Below are positions 17,828-27,538 of a DNA stretch of 37,523 nt, one piece after another. Position 1 is the stretch's first letter. The number at the start of each line of letters is the position of its first letter. The stretch is from positions 1 to 37,523 of the forward strand of contig SGZC01000002.1 in the NCBI GenBank assembly GCA_004213605.1, given 5' to 3'. The notes beneath the pieces were generated by a model, which did not search any database, had not been told where the DNA came from, and saw nothing but the letters and a program-made list of their open reading frames with translations. This DNA comes from Flavobacteriales bacterium (GTDB lineage Bacteria; Bacteroidota; Bacteroidia; Flavobacteriales; Flavobacteriaceae). The position numbers and the translations under genes are program-made.

Positions 17828-18259
17828 TTAAAGACAACTAATTTTATCAACTCTTTTTTGATGTCTTCCACCTTCAAAATCGGTACTTATGAATGTCTTT
17901 ACCATAGCAATTGCTTGTGGAACACTTGTGTAACGTGCTGGTATACTTAATATATTTGCATTGTTATGTAATCTTGCTAATTCGGTAATTTCTTTTGTCC
18001 AACAAAGTGCAGCTCTTACTTTTTGATATTTATTAGCGGTCATCGCAGCACCGTTACCTGAGCCACATATAATAATTCCTAAATCAACTCTTTGATTAGC
18101 TACGTCTTTTGCTACTGGATGAATAAAATCTGGATAATCAACACTGTTTTCTGTATCCGTACCATAATTAGAAACTGTTATACCTTTTGAGTTAAGATAA
18201 TTTACTATTGCTTCTTTATATTTAGGTCCTGCATGATCATTTCCTATAGCTATTTTCAT
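17828..18259 (-). CDS. rpiB: Ribose-5-phosphate isomerase B
   Basis: MKIAIGNDHAGPKYKEAIVNYL ... GIIICGSGNGAAMTANKYQKVRAALC. Confidence 0.95.
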   Translation of the reverse strand: MKIAIGNDHAGPKYKEAIVNYLNSKGITVSNYGTDTENSVDYPDFIHPVAKDVANQRVDLGIIICGSGNGAAMTANKYQKVRAALCWTKEITELARLHNNANILSIPARYTSVPQAIAMVKTFISTDFEGGRHQKRVDKISCL

Positions 18260-18772
18260 AAGAATTTATTTTAGATTTATTATTTAGAAACAAATATCGC
18301 ACAATTTTAATAATATAAGAGTTAAGTCTATTTATTGTATATATGTTTTTTATAAGCTGTGAATTACTGTTAATAGATTTAATAGAAATAAATTTGGAAA
18401 GTAATTAAAATTTATCTATTACTTTTTTTAATTAAATTTAACAAGAAAAATAGTTATTAATTTTAAACAAGTTATTGATTAATTTAAACCTTTTTTTAAC
18501 TGCTTTTAATTTATAACTTATTAAAAAATCGTTTTATAAGTATTATTTAACATCTGTTAATTAAAAATACTATCGTTCTAATATTCAGTAAGTAAAGAAA
18601 TATTATCTATGTTTATATCTTGGTTAAATATTTTTTTTACTTAAAAACAAAATAAAAATAAAGAAAGTTGTTCTACCTATCAACATACTATAATAGAAAT
18701 CATTTTTTTTAAAATTAATTAAATAAAAATAATAGTTTTATAATAGATGTTTATAAGTCTATAGTTTCTTAT

Positions 18773-19009
18773 TTAAACAATCTTTAGCTTTGTGTTGTTT
18801 AAATTATTAATAATCTGTATCGCTTTTTCTTGATCCTTTTGATGTACTTGAAGTCTTATTCCTCCAAAAGCATTTGAATGAAAAGGCATTACATTAATTG
18901 CGGTTTCGTTTAAGAAAATAAAATTTATATTAGAGCGCTCTAATAATAACTTTAAAACAACATACTCACTAGGATAGGTAAATCGAGCTATTGTAACAAA
19001 TTCTTTCAC
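18773..19009 (-). CDS. DUF2007-like small protein
   Basis: FVTIARFTYPSEYVVLKLLLERSNINFIFLNE ... GGIRLQVHQKDQEKAIQII. Confidence 0.72.
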   Translation of the reverse strand: MKEFVTIARFTYPSEYVVLKLLLERSNINFIFLNETAINVMPFHSNAFGGIRLQVHQKDQEKAIQIINNLNNTKLKIV

Positions 19010-19100
19010 CTTATTAAATCTTTAACAATACTAAGATAATCATTTATTAATATTTCTATAAAATTATAAACCTTACATTTACGAATACTAAAATTTAAAA

Positions 19101-21320
19101 ATGTCGAGAAGAAAAAAAAGTAAAAAAAAATCAAGTAATTCCAATCTCACCCAAAGCATACTAACTGCGTTAAGAAAACAAAATTCAAAACCAATTAACT
19201 ACAAACAAATAGCATCTATTTTAGGTATTAGAGATAGTAGCTCTAGAAATTTAATAATTAAAAAAATAAAAAAACTTCAATCTGAAGAAAAAATAGAAGA
19301 AGTATCTAGAGGAAAATATATAATAAAAACATCTAAAAATTATTATACTGGCATTGCAGATATAACTTCTAGAGGACAAGCTTATATTGTTATAGAGGAA
19401 TTAGAAGAAGATATTTTTATAAATCAAAAAAATATAAATCATGCTTTGCATGGTGATACTGTTGAAGTTTATATTTTTAAAAGAAATAGAGGTGGTAAAC
19501 CAGAAGGAGAAATAACAAAAATTTTAGAAAGAAAGAAAACAGATTTTGTAGGTGTAATACAAATTAAAGAGCGCTTCGCTTTTGTAGAATGTCAGGATAC
19601 GAAAATGTATACTGATATTTTTATACCAAAAGAAAATATAAACAATGCTAAAAACGGAGATAAAGTATTAGTTGAAATTGAAAGTTGGCCTCAAAAAGCA
19701 GGATCACCATATGGTAAAGTTATTAAAATATTAGGTAAGCCAGGAGAACATGATACTGAAATACACTCTATTTTAGCACAGTTTGGTTTACCTTATGAAT
19801 TTGAAAAAGAAGTAGAAGATTATGCTAATAATATTGATACTACAATAAAAGAAGTAGAAGTAAAAAAGCGTCGTGATATGCGTAGTGATTTAACTTTTAC
19901 TATTGACCCAAAAGATGCTAAAGATTTTGATGATGCATTATCTTTTAAAGATTTACAAGATGGAACTTACGAAATTGGTATACATATAGCTGATGTCTCT
20001 CATTATTTAATTCCAGGAACTATATTAGATGATGAAGCTTATAAACGTGCCACTTCAGTCTATTTAGTGGATAGAGTGGTCCCAATGCTTCCTGAGGTAT
20101 TATCAAATAATGCTTGCTCTCTTAGACCAAACGAAGAAAAGTTTACATTTTCAGCTGTATTTAAGATAAATAACAAAGCAGAAATTATAGATCAATGGTT
20201 TGGAAAAACAGTAACTTATAGTGACGCGCGTTTTGCTTATGAAGAAGCGCAATATATAATTGAAAAAGAAACAATTAATAAAGATAAAACGGTAACTATT
20301 CCTTCCGATATTTCTATCACTGGAAAATCATACGAAGTAAAAAATAAAATAGGTAAAGCAATTTTAAAATTAGACGAATTAGCAAAAATTTTAAGAAGAA
20401 AAAGAATGAAAAATGGTGCTATTTCATTTGATAAAGTTGAAGTAAAGTTTCACTTAGATAAAGATAATAACCCAGAAGGAGTTTATTTTAAAGAAAGCAA
20501 AGATGCTAATAAATTAATAGAAGAGTTTATGTTATTAGCAAATAGAAGTGTTGCTGAGTTTATAGGAAAACAAAGTACTAAAAAAACATTTATTTATAGA
20601 GTTCACGACGAACCTGATGATGAAAAAATAGCTGCTTTACAAAACATAATTAGACAATTCGGTTATAAAATAAACACTAGAGACCGAAAAACCACTTCTA
20701 ATTCTTTAAACGCTTTATTAAAAGATGTTCAAGGAAAAAAAGAACAAAATTTAGTAGATACTCTCACAATTCGGTCTATGAGTAAAGCTTTATACACCAC
20801 TCAAAACATTGGTCATTATGGGCTAGCTTTTGATTATTACACTCATTTTACCTCACCCATTAGACGTTATCCTGATGTAATAGTGCATCGCCTCTTACAG
20901 TTTTATTTAGATCAAGAAACAAGTGTAAATAAAGAACAATTTGAAGAAAAATGTAGGCACAGCAGCGAAATGGAGAGTCTTGCTGCACAAGCGGAACGTG
21001 CAAGTATTAAATATATGCAGGTAAAATACATGTACGATCATCAAGAGCAAAAATTTTTAGGAGTTATTTCTGGAGTGACTGACTGGGGAATTTATGTTGA
21101 AATTATTAATAATAAATGTGAAGGGATGGTTCGACTTCAAGAAATGAAAGACGACCACTATAGGTTTCATAAGGAAGAATTTGCTGCTGTTGGTGACCGA
21201 ACAAAAAATAGTTATCAACTTGGAGATGAGGTTTATGTACAAGTTAAAAATGCAGATTTAATTAGAAAACAATTAGATTTTAAAATGTTAGGCCATAAAA
21301 AAGAATTTATACAACATTAG
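19101..21320 (+). CDS. rnr: Ribonuclease R
   Basis: RNB motif DPKDAKDFDDALSF, GIHIADVSHYL, YTHFTSPIRRYPDVIVHRLL, C-terminal S1 domain GVISGVTDWGIYVEI. Confidence 0.96.
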   Translation: MSRRKKSKKKSSNSNLTQSILTALRKQNSKPINYKQIASILGIRDSSSRNLIIKKIKKLQSEEKIEEVSRGKYIIKTSKNYYTGIADITSRGQAYIVIEELEEDIFINQKNINHALHGDTVEVYIFKRNRGGKPEGEITKILERKKTDFVGVIQIKERFAFVECQDTKMYTDIFIPKENINNAKNGDKVLVEIESWPQKAGSPYGKVIKILGKPGEHDTEIHSILAQFGLPYEFEKEVEDYANNIDTTIKEVEVKKRRDMRSDLTFTIDPKDAKDFDDALSFKDLQDGTYEIGIHIADVSHYLIPGTILDDEAYKRATSVYLVDRVVPMLPEVLSNNACSLRPNEEKFTFSAVFKINNKAEIIDQWFGKTVTYSDARFAYEEAQYIIEKETINKDKTVTIPSDISITGKSYEVKNKIGKAILKLDELAKILRRKRMKNGAISFDKVEVKFHLDKDNNPEGVYFKESKDANKLIEEFMLLANRSVAEFIGKQSTKKTFIYRVHDEPDDEKIAALQNIIRQFGYKINTRDRKTTSNSLNALLKDVQGKKEQNLVDTLTIRSMSKALYTTQNIGHYGLAFDYYTHFTSPIRRYPDVIVHRLLQFYLDQETSVNKEQFEEKCRHSSEMESLAAQAERASIKYMQVKYMYDHQEQKFLGVISGVTDWGIYVEIINNKCEGMVRLQEMKDDHYRFHKEEFAAVGDRTKNSYQLGDEVYVQVKNADLIRKQLDFKMLGHKKEFIQH

Positions 21321-21376
21321 GGATTACTTTTTCTTAAAATAATCATTTCACAAGGATTTTGTATTTTTACAAACAC

Positions 21377-22078
21377 ATGTTTGATGGTTTATTATATGCT
21401 GCTTTTTATGGATTTATATTAGCTTTCGCTATCGGTCCAGTTTTTTTTACTCTTATTGAGACTAGTATCACTAAGGGAATAAAAGCCGCAATTTTTTTTG
21501 ATTTAGGTTCGTTGTTCTCTGATGTGGTTTTTATTGTTATTGCTTTTTATAGCACAAATAAATTACTAGATAAGCTAAAAGATGATCCAGCACTCTTAAT
21601 TTTCGGAGGTATGGTATTAGTAGCTTTTGGTTCCATTTCTTATATGCGGACTTCTAAATCATTTATAAAAATCGTTAGAGAACATTATTCGGTAGCTACC
21701 AAGAAAAACCATGGGGGCCTTTTTTTAAAAGGATTTTTATTAAACTTTGTTAATTTTGGAATATTAGCAGGGTGGATCGCAACTATTATTATTGCAAAAG
21801 CTGTAACTACTCATAAAAATGGAGTACTACTTTTTTTAGCTACTGTTATGATTACTTTATTTATAACTGATTTATTAAAAATTATTTTAGCTAAAAGATT
21901 AAAAAGCAACCTAACACCACGTTTTATTATAAAAACAAAAAAATTAGTCAGTTTTTTAATAATTGGTTTTGGTATTTTGTTGTTAATACAGGGTTTTTTT
22001 CCAGATAAGATTCAAGAGCAACTTGATTATATTCCAGAAACAAAAGAGCGAGTTCAGAAAAATTCAAACCCAATTTAA
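21377..22078 (+). CDS. LysE family translocator
   Basis: FILAFAIGPVFFTLIETSITKGIKAAIFFDLGSLFSDVVFI; multiple TM helices; ATG at 21377 preferred over TTG at 21359. Confidence 0.83.
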   Translation: MFDGLLYAAFYGFILAFAIGPVFFTLIETSITKGIKAAIFFDLGSLFSDVVFIVIAFYSTNKLLDKLKDDPALLIFGGMVLVAFGSISYMRTSKSFIKIVREHYSVATKKNHGGLFLKGFLLNFVNFGILAGWIATIIIAKAVTTHKNGVLLFLATVMITLFITDLLKIILAKRLKSNLTPRFIIKTKKLVSFLIIGFGILLLIQGFFPDKIQEQLDYIPETKERVQKNSNPI

Positions 22079-22082
22079 ATAT

Positions 22083-22113
22083 GGCTTAGATTTTATTATA
22101 TACAATCTAAGCC
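22083..22113. other. Perfect 10-bp inverted repeat at the 3' end of the LysE-type gene
   Basis: ggcttagatt - 11 nt - aatctaagcc, starting 4 nt after the stop codon, no clear T tract on either side. Confidence 0.6.
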
Positions 22114-22150
22114 CTCAGAAATAAGTTTCATCTTAAACTTTATAGAAAGC

Positions 22151-22180
22151 AAAAAAAGCCTCAGTAAAATACTGAAGCTT
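22151..22180 (-). terminator. Rho-independent terminator of tRNA-Cys
   Basis: Minus strand AGCTTCAGTA-TTT-TACTGAGGCT followed by TTTTTT. Confidence 0.8.
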
Positions 22181-22181
22181 T

Positions 22182-22255
22182 TGGAGGCGTCGAGCGGATT
22201 CGAACCGCTGTAAGAGCTTTTGCAGAGCCCGGCCTAGCCACTCGGCCACGACGCC
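22182..22255 (-). tRNA. tRNA-Cys (GCA), 3' CCA encoded
   Basis: Minus strand GGCGTCGTGGCCGAGTGGCTAGGCCGGGCTCTGCAAAAGCTCTTACAGCGGTTCGAATCCGCTCGACGCC-T-CCA; anticodon GCA; U73 discriminator. Confidence 0.95.
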
Positions 22256-22312
22256 TTAATTATTAGTAGGCAAATATACTATAAAGTTCAACTTTTTCAA
22301 TTAAAAACCAAC

Positions 22313-22669
22313 TTATCTTTTAGCGCTTAAAGTTACACTTACTTCCGCCACGTCACCACCTATAGGTGGGTTTACCTTCGAAACAGTTACTTTAACATAA
22401 TTTACTAGTGGCGCCTTTAAAAGCACTTTATTAATAATGCGCTGCCCTACATGTTCCAATAATTTGGATCTAATTTCCATTTCTTCCGCTACAACTCTTT
22501 GTAAGACCACATAGTCAATAGTGTCTTTTAAATTATCGCTATTAATAGCCTTTTTCAAACTCCCCCTTACCGAAAGATTTACTAAATAATCAGAGCCAAT
22601 TTGACCCTCCTCTAGTAAACAACCATGAAAAGCATAAATTTTAATATTTTTTAATCGTATCGTGCTCAT
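22313..22669 (-). CDS. folB: Dihydroneopterin aldolase
   Basis: IRLKNIKIYAFHGCLLEEGQIGSDYLVNLSV ... DTIDYVVLQRVV ... SKVNPPIGGDVAEVSVTL. Confidence 0.92.
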   Translation of the reverse strand: MSTIRLKNIKIYAFHGCLLEEGQIGSDYLVNLSVRGSLKKAINSDNLKDTIDYVVLQRVVAEEMEIRSKLLEHVGQRIINKVLLKAPLVNYVKVTVSKVNPPIGGDVAEVSVTLSAKR

Positions 22670-22744
22670 TTCAACTATTTTTGTAAAGTTACAAATCCTT
22701 AATTTATTGCTTAAGGAATTTGATTATAAAAATTTGATCCTAAA

Positions 22745-24772
22745 ATGTCACAGAAACCAGTAGTTCTTAATTTTATAGAGCACCTAATAGAAGATGATTT
22801 AAATAACGGAATGTCCAAAGAAGACTTACGTTTTCGATTCCCACCTGAGCCAAATGGGTACTTACATATTGGGCACACTAAGGCTATTGGAATTAGTTTT
22901 GGATTGGGTGAAAAATATCAAGCCCCGGTGAATCTTCGTTTTGACGATACCAATCCAGCAAAGGAAGAGCAAAAATATGTGGACGCAATCAAAGAAGATA
23001 TTGCTTGGATGGGATATCAGTGGGATCAAGAAGTGTACTCCTCCGATTATTTTCAAACGCTATATGAATGGGCAATTAATTTCATTAAAAAAGGATTGGC
23101 TTATGTCGACTCTCAATCTAGTGAAGATATGAGAGCGCAAAAAGGAACTCCAACACAGCCAGGCACCGATAGTCCGTTTAGAACGAGAACCATCCAAGAA
23201 AATTTGGACTTATTCACTAAAATGAAAAATGGTGAATTTAAAGAAGGCACTCATGTGTTGCGCGCTAAGATTGACATGAAGGACCCCAATATGTTAATGC
23301 GAGACCCTATCATGTATCGTGTTTTAAAAAAACCACACCATCGTACAGGCAATGATTGGTGTATCTACCCTATGTATGACTGGACACACGGCGAAAGCGA
23401 CTATATTGAACAAATTTCACATTCATTATGTTCTCTAGAATTTAAACCCCACAGGAAGCTTTATAATTGGTTTAGAGATGAGGTCTACAATGAGAATTTT
23501 AAACAATTACCTTTAATACCAAAACAACGAGAATTTGCACGCTTAAACTTAAGTTACACCATCATGAGTAAGCGGAAGTTGTTACAATTAGTAGACGAAA
23601 AAATTGTGAACGACTGGGACGATCCAAGAATGCCAACCATATCGGGTTTACGGAGAAGGGGCTACACACCAAACGCCATAAAAAAGTTTATTGAAGCTGT
23701 TGGTGTTGCTAAACGAGAAAATGTTATTGACGTTTCCTTATTAGAGTTTTGTATCAGAGAGGATTTAAACAAAATAGCGCCACGCGTGATGGCTGTATTA
23801 GACCCAGTAAAACTAATTATAACCAATTACCAAAAAGAAAAACAAGAAGTTTTAAAAGCTGAAAACAATCCAGAGGACAAAAATGCTGGTACTAGAGAGA
23901 TTCCATTTTCAAAGGAATTATACATTGAGAGAGATGATTTTAAAGAAGACGCTAGCAGTAATTTCTTTCGTTTAACCCTAGGAAAAGAAGTGCGATTAAA
24001 AAATGCGTACATTATAAAGGCAAATCACACTATTAAAGACCGTGATGGAGTTGTTAAAGAAATACACTGTACCTACGATCCAGCTAGTTTAAGTGGCGCC
24101 GGGACCGAAGCTAGCCTTAGAAAAGTGAAAGGAACCCTTCACTGGGTTTCCATTCCTCATGCCATCAAAGCCGAAGTGAGATCGTACGATAGATTGTTTA
24201 CAAACGAAGCTCCTGATAGCCACAAAGACAAAAGTTTTATGGATTTCATCAATCCTAACTCTTTAACCGTTTCTAAGGCGTTTATAGAACCAAGCTTGGC
24301 TTCAGCAAAAAAAGGAGATAGTTTTCAGTTTCAACGATTAGGATATTTTAACGTAGACGACGATTCTACACCCGAAATAATTGTTTTTAACAAAACAGTT
24401 GGCTTGCGCGATTCTTGGGGAAAGAAAAAAGCTATTAAAAAACAAGCAGCGCTATCACATGAGCGCAGTATTTTACCGCTAAATGAAATTATGCGTTTTG
24501 GTAAGAAGTATACTAAGCTTTCTACTGAAAAACAAATAGAAGTTAAGTATAGAATAGAGGAATTGGCAAAAAACATATCTTACGAAGAATTAATCCCATT
24601 TTTTGGAACAGCACTAAAAAAGGCAGGCACTCGAATTGTAACCATGATTTCATTAGCGGTTTTAATAAAAGACCACCAAGAAATAACTCCTGAGATTAAA
24701 GCATTTGTATTAAAAGCGCTAGAAGACAAAAACGAGCTTTTAGTTAAAGAAGCAAAAAAAATTAATTTTTAG
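22745..24772 (+). CDS. glnS: Glutamine--tRNA ligase with C-terminal extension
   Basis: RFPPEPNGYLHIGHTKAI, MSKRK motif (YTIMSKRKLLQLV), GlnRS beta-barrel domains; about 110 additional residues after the barrel. Confidence 0.95.
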   Translation: MSQKPVVLNFIEHLIEDDLNNGMSKEDLRFRFPPEPNGYLHIGHTKAIGISFGLGEKYQAPVNLRFDDTNPAKEEQKYVDAIKEDIAWMGYQWDQEVYSSDYFQTLYEWAINFIKKGLAYVDSQSSEDMRAQKGTPTQPGTDSPFRTRTIQENLDLFTKMKNGEFKEGTHVLRAKIDMKDPNMLMRDPIMYRVLKKPHHRTGNDWCIYPMYDWTHGESDYIEQISHSLCSLEFKPHRKLYNWFRDEVYNENFKQLPLIPKQREFARLNLSYTIMSKRKLLQLVDEKIVNDWDDPRMPTISGLRRRGYTPNAIKKFIEAVGVAKRENVIDVSLLEFCIREDLNKIAPRVMAVLDPVKLIITNYQKEKQEVLKAENNPEDKNAGTREIPFSKELYIERDDFKEDASSNFFRLTLGKEVRLKNAYIIKANHTIKDRDGVVKEIHCTYDPASLSGAGTEASLRKVKGTLHWVSIPHAIKAEVRSYDRLFTNEAPDSHKDKSFMDFINPNSLTVSKAFIEPSLASAKKGDSFQFQRLGYFNVDDDSTPEIIVFNKTVGLRDSWGKKKAIKKQAALSHERSILPLNEIMRFGKKYTKLSTEKQIEVKYRIEELAKNISYEELIPFFGTALKKAGTRIVTMISLAVLIKDHQEITPEIKAFVLKALEDKNELLVKEAKKINF

Positions 24773-24779
24773 GACTTAA

Positions 24780-25763
24780 TTAATAATCAAAATCGGTCTT
24801 TGGTGGTTTTTTCGATTCATTAGGTTTGTTTTTTTTATTCACAATACCTTTCGCCGCATTATCTTTTTTCATTTGCTCTCCTATTTGATTGCTCGCCGCA
24901 AACGAAGCAATCATATTATTTAACATATCACTTCCTGCTTGTGGTGAATTAGGCAGTAAAATCAAATTAGAGCTAGTAGCCTCCCCCACTGATTGTAAGG
25001 TGTCGTAATGTTGTGTTACTACAATTAAGGCTGAAGCTTCTTGCGAATTAATACCAACGTTATTTAATACATCAACACTATCTTCAAGCCCACGAGCAAT
25101 TTCTCTGCGTTGATCAGCGATTCCTAATCCTTGCAATCGCTTACTTTCAGCTTCTGCTTTTGCTCTTTCAATTATTAAAATACGTTGTGCGTCACCTTCG
25201 TGTTGGGCTGCTACCTTTTCTCGTTCAGCAGCATTAATTCGGTTCATAGCAATTTTTACTTTTTGGTCTGGATCAATATCTGTTACCAAAGCTTTAACAA
25301 TATCATAACCATAGTTAAGCATCGCTTCTTTTAATTCTCGTTGTATTGCTAACGCAATTTCTTCTTTTTTAACAAAAACATCATCTAAGATCATTTTTGG
25401 CACCTCTGCACGAACTACATCAAATATAAAAGCGGTAATTTGCTCATGTGGATTCTGAAGTTTATAAAACGCGTTGTACACATGTTCTCTTTGAATTTGA
25501 AATTGCACAGAAATTTTTAAGTGGACAAAAACATCATCTTTCGTTTTAGTTTCAACGATGACATCTAATTGCTGAATTCGCAAACTAACTCTTCCCGCAA
25601 CCCTGTCAATAACAGGAATTTTTATGTTAATGCCCGCACCGTAATCTCGTGTAAACTTTCCAAATCGTTCTACAACAGCAATCGTTTGTTGCTTAACAAT
25701 AAAAAAAGAAGCAAAAATAAGTACCACTAAAACAATAAAAAAAAGAGTCCAAATATAGGTCAT
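24780..25763 (-). CDS. SPFH/Band 7 (stomatin-like) membrane protein
   Basis: N-terminal TM, QQTIAVVERFGKFTRDYGAGINIKIPVIDRVAGRVSLRIQQLDV, AERAKAEAESKRLQG-type coiled coil. Confidence 0.92.
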   Translation of the reverse strand: MTYIWTLFFIVLVVLIFASFFIVKQQTIAVVERFGKFTRDYGAGINIKIPVIDRVAGRVSLRIQQLDVIVETKTKDDVFVHLKISVQFQIQREHVYNAFYKLQNPHEQITAFIFDVVRAEVPKMILDDVFVKKEEIALAIQRELKEAMLNYGYDIVKALVTDIDPDQKVKIAMNRINAAEREKVAAQHEGDAQRILIIERAKAEAESKRLQGLGIADQRREIARGLEDSVDVLNNVGINSQEASALIVVTQHYDTLQSVGEATSSNLILLPNSPQAGSDMLNNMIASFAASNQIGEQMKKDNAAKGIVNKKNKPNESKKPPKTDFDY

Positions 25764-25863
25764 GACAGAAAAAATTTAATTATTATGTAGAGATGAAGAT
25801 ACAAAAAAAGATCACCGTAAACAATCTTTAATTATTTTATTTAGTGGGTGTTGAATCAAAGGA

Positions 25864-27390
25864 TCATGACAAAAAAGCGATCAAACTAGTTATTCTCGAG
25901 GACACTTCTTTTTTGCCTAGTATCGCAGCAATTTTAAAGACATCAGGCCCTCTCATTTTTCCAACAAGCGCTAGTCTTAAAGGCATCATTACATTGCCAA
26001 ATCCAATTTCATTTTCTGTAATCCAGCCTTTAATTTTCTCAGTCAAATTCTCTGATGAAAAATCGTCACACTCCTCTAACAAGCTAAGCGCTTTAGAAAG
26101 GAGTTGAGGAGTTTTCTCTTTAAAAGCTTTTTTTGCCGCTTTCTCGTTGTACGATTTTGGTGCTTCAAAAAAGAAACTTCCCTGCTCCCAAAAATCGGTA
26201 ATAAACGAAGAACGCTCTTTAAGTAACTTAATTATTTGAGAAAGGTGTTTGTCGTTTTTAATCCCTTTTTGGACCAACAGTTTTGAAAACAGACTTGTTA
26301 GGGCCGCATCGTTTTTAGTTTGCAGATAGTGATGCTGGAACCACTTAGTTTTCTCAGGATCAAACCTAGCCCCTCCCTTATTAACTCTTTTTAAATCAAA
26401 TGACTTTGTAAGTTCGTCTAAGCTAAAAATTTCTTGTTCTGTACCCGGATTCCATCCTAGTAAAGCTAACATATTAATCACTGTTTCAGGAAAGTAACCA
26501 TCTTCTCTATACCCAGCAAAAACGTCACCGTCTTTAGTATTCCATTGAATTGGAAAAACTGGAAACCCCATTTTATCACCGTCACGTTTACTTAATTTTC
26601 CTTTTCCTGTGGGTTTCATAATTAATGGAAGGTGAGCAAATTTAGGGATTTCCCAACCCAAGGATTTATACAATTCAATATGCAAGGGTACTGAAGGCAA
26701 CCATTCCTCTCCTCTAATAACGTGGCTAATTTTCATAAAGTGATCATCAACGATATTTGCTAAATGATAAGTTGGCATACCATCACTTTTAAACAATACT
26801 TTGTCGTCCAGTAGTGCTTTTTTAAACGAAACATTTCCTCTAATTAGATCTTTAGTGGTTATTTCTTTATCAGACCCCTCATCAAGATGATACATTTTAA
26901 AACGGATCACATAATCGTCTCCATTTGTAATCCTTTTATCAACCTCTTCTTTAGGTAAAGAAATAGAGTTGGTTAGTTTTAGCCTATTGTGCCAATTGTA
27001 AATAAAAGTTTTCCCTTTTTCTTCATGATTCTTTCTGTGAAAAGCAAGTTCTTCTGCATTATCAAAAGCATAGTACGCATTCCCCGTTTTAATCAATTGC
27101 TCTGCAAATTGACGGTACATGTTTTTTCGTTCACTTTGTCTATAAGGACCATAGTTACCTTCTTTACCTATACCTTCGTCAAATGGAATGTTTAACCAAT
27201 TTAAGGTTTCGACAATATAGTTTTCAGCGCCCTCCACATACCTACTTTGATCGGTATCTTCAATACGCAAGATAAATTGTCCACCACTTTGTTTGGCAAA
27301 TAAATAATTAAATAGTGCTGTTCTTACTCCCCCTATGTGTAAAGGACCAGTTGGGCTTGGCGCAAAACGAACTCTAACTTTTTCTGACAT
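25864..27390 (-). CDS. gltX: Glutamate--tRNA ligase
   Basis: VRFAPSPTGPLHIGGVRTALFNYLFA, KLSKRDGDKMGFPVF. Confidence 0.96.
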   Translation of the reverse strand: MSEKVRVRFAPSPTGPLHIGGVRTALFNYLFAKQSGGQFILRIEDTDQSRYVEGAENYIVETLNWLNIPFDEGIGKEGNYGPYRQSERKNMYRQFAEQLIKTGNAYYAFDNAEELAFHRKNHEEKGKTFIYNWHNRLKLTNSISLPKEEVDKRITNGDDYVIRFKMYHLDEGSDKEITTKDLIRGNVSFKKALLDDKVLFKSDGMPTYHLANIVDDHFMKISHVIRGEEWLPSVPLHIELYKSLGWEIPKFAHLPLIMKPTGKGKLSKRDGDKMGFPVFPIQWNTKDGDVFAGYREDGYFPETVINMLALLGWNPGTEQEIFSLDELTKSFDLKRVNKGGARFDPEKTKWFQHHYLQTKNDAALTSLFSKLLVQKGIKNDKHLSQIIKLLKERSSFITDFWEQGSFFFEAPKSYNEKAAKKAFKEKTPQLLSKALSLLEECDDFSSENLTEKIKGWITENEIGFGNVMMPLRLALVGKMRGPDVFKIAAILGKKEVSSRITSLIAFLS

Positions 27391-27415
27391 ATGTTTATAT
27401 TAAAAAGCAACGAAG

Positions 27416-27423
27416 CAAAGGTA
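27416..27423 (-). promoter_or_regulatory. -7 box TACCTTTG upstream of gltX
   Basis: Reverse complement of caaaggta; TAnnTTTG match 26 bp upstream of the start. Confidence 0.45.
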
Positions 27424-27459
27424 CATACCCGTGAAGGTTTTAAAAAGTATCATAAGCTT

Positions 27460-27467
27460 TAATTTTG
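27460..27467 (+). promoter_or_regulatory. -7 box TAATTTTG upstream of the DUF4175-like gene
   Basis: TAnnTTTG match in the divergent gltX/DUF4175 intergenic region. Confidence 0.45.
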
Positions 27468-27538
27468 CAACAAAAAATTAACAGGAACATTTAAATTAAT
27501 GATGTATTTTCGAGCTTATAATAACATAAAGTAAATTT

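Noticed and set aside
18260-18772. Possible oriC in the AT-rich gap
   Set aside because: No perfect TTATCCACA-type DnaA boxes or box clusters, no dnaA nearby, and flanking gene orientation does not show a clear divergence.
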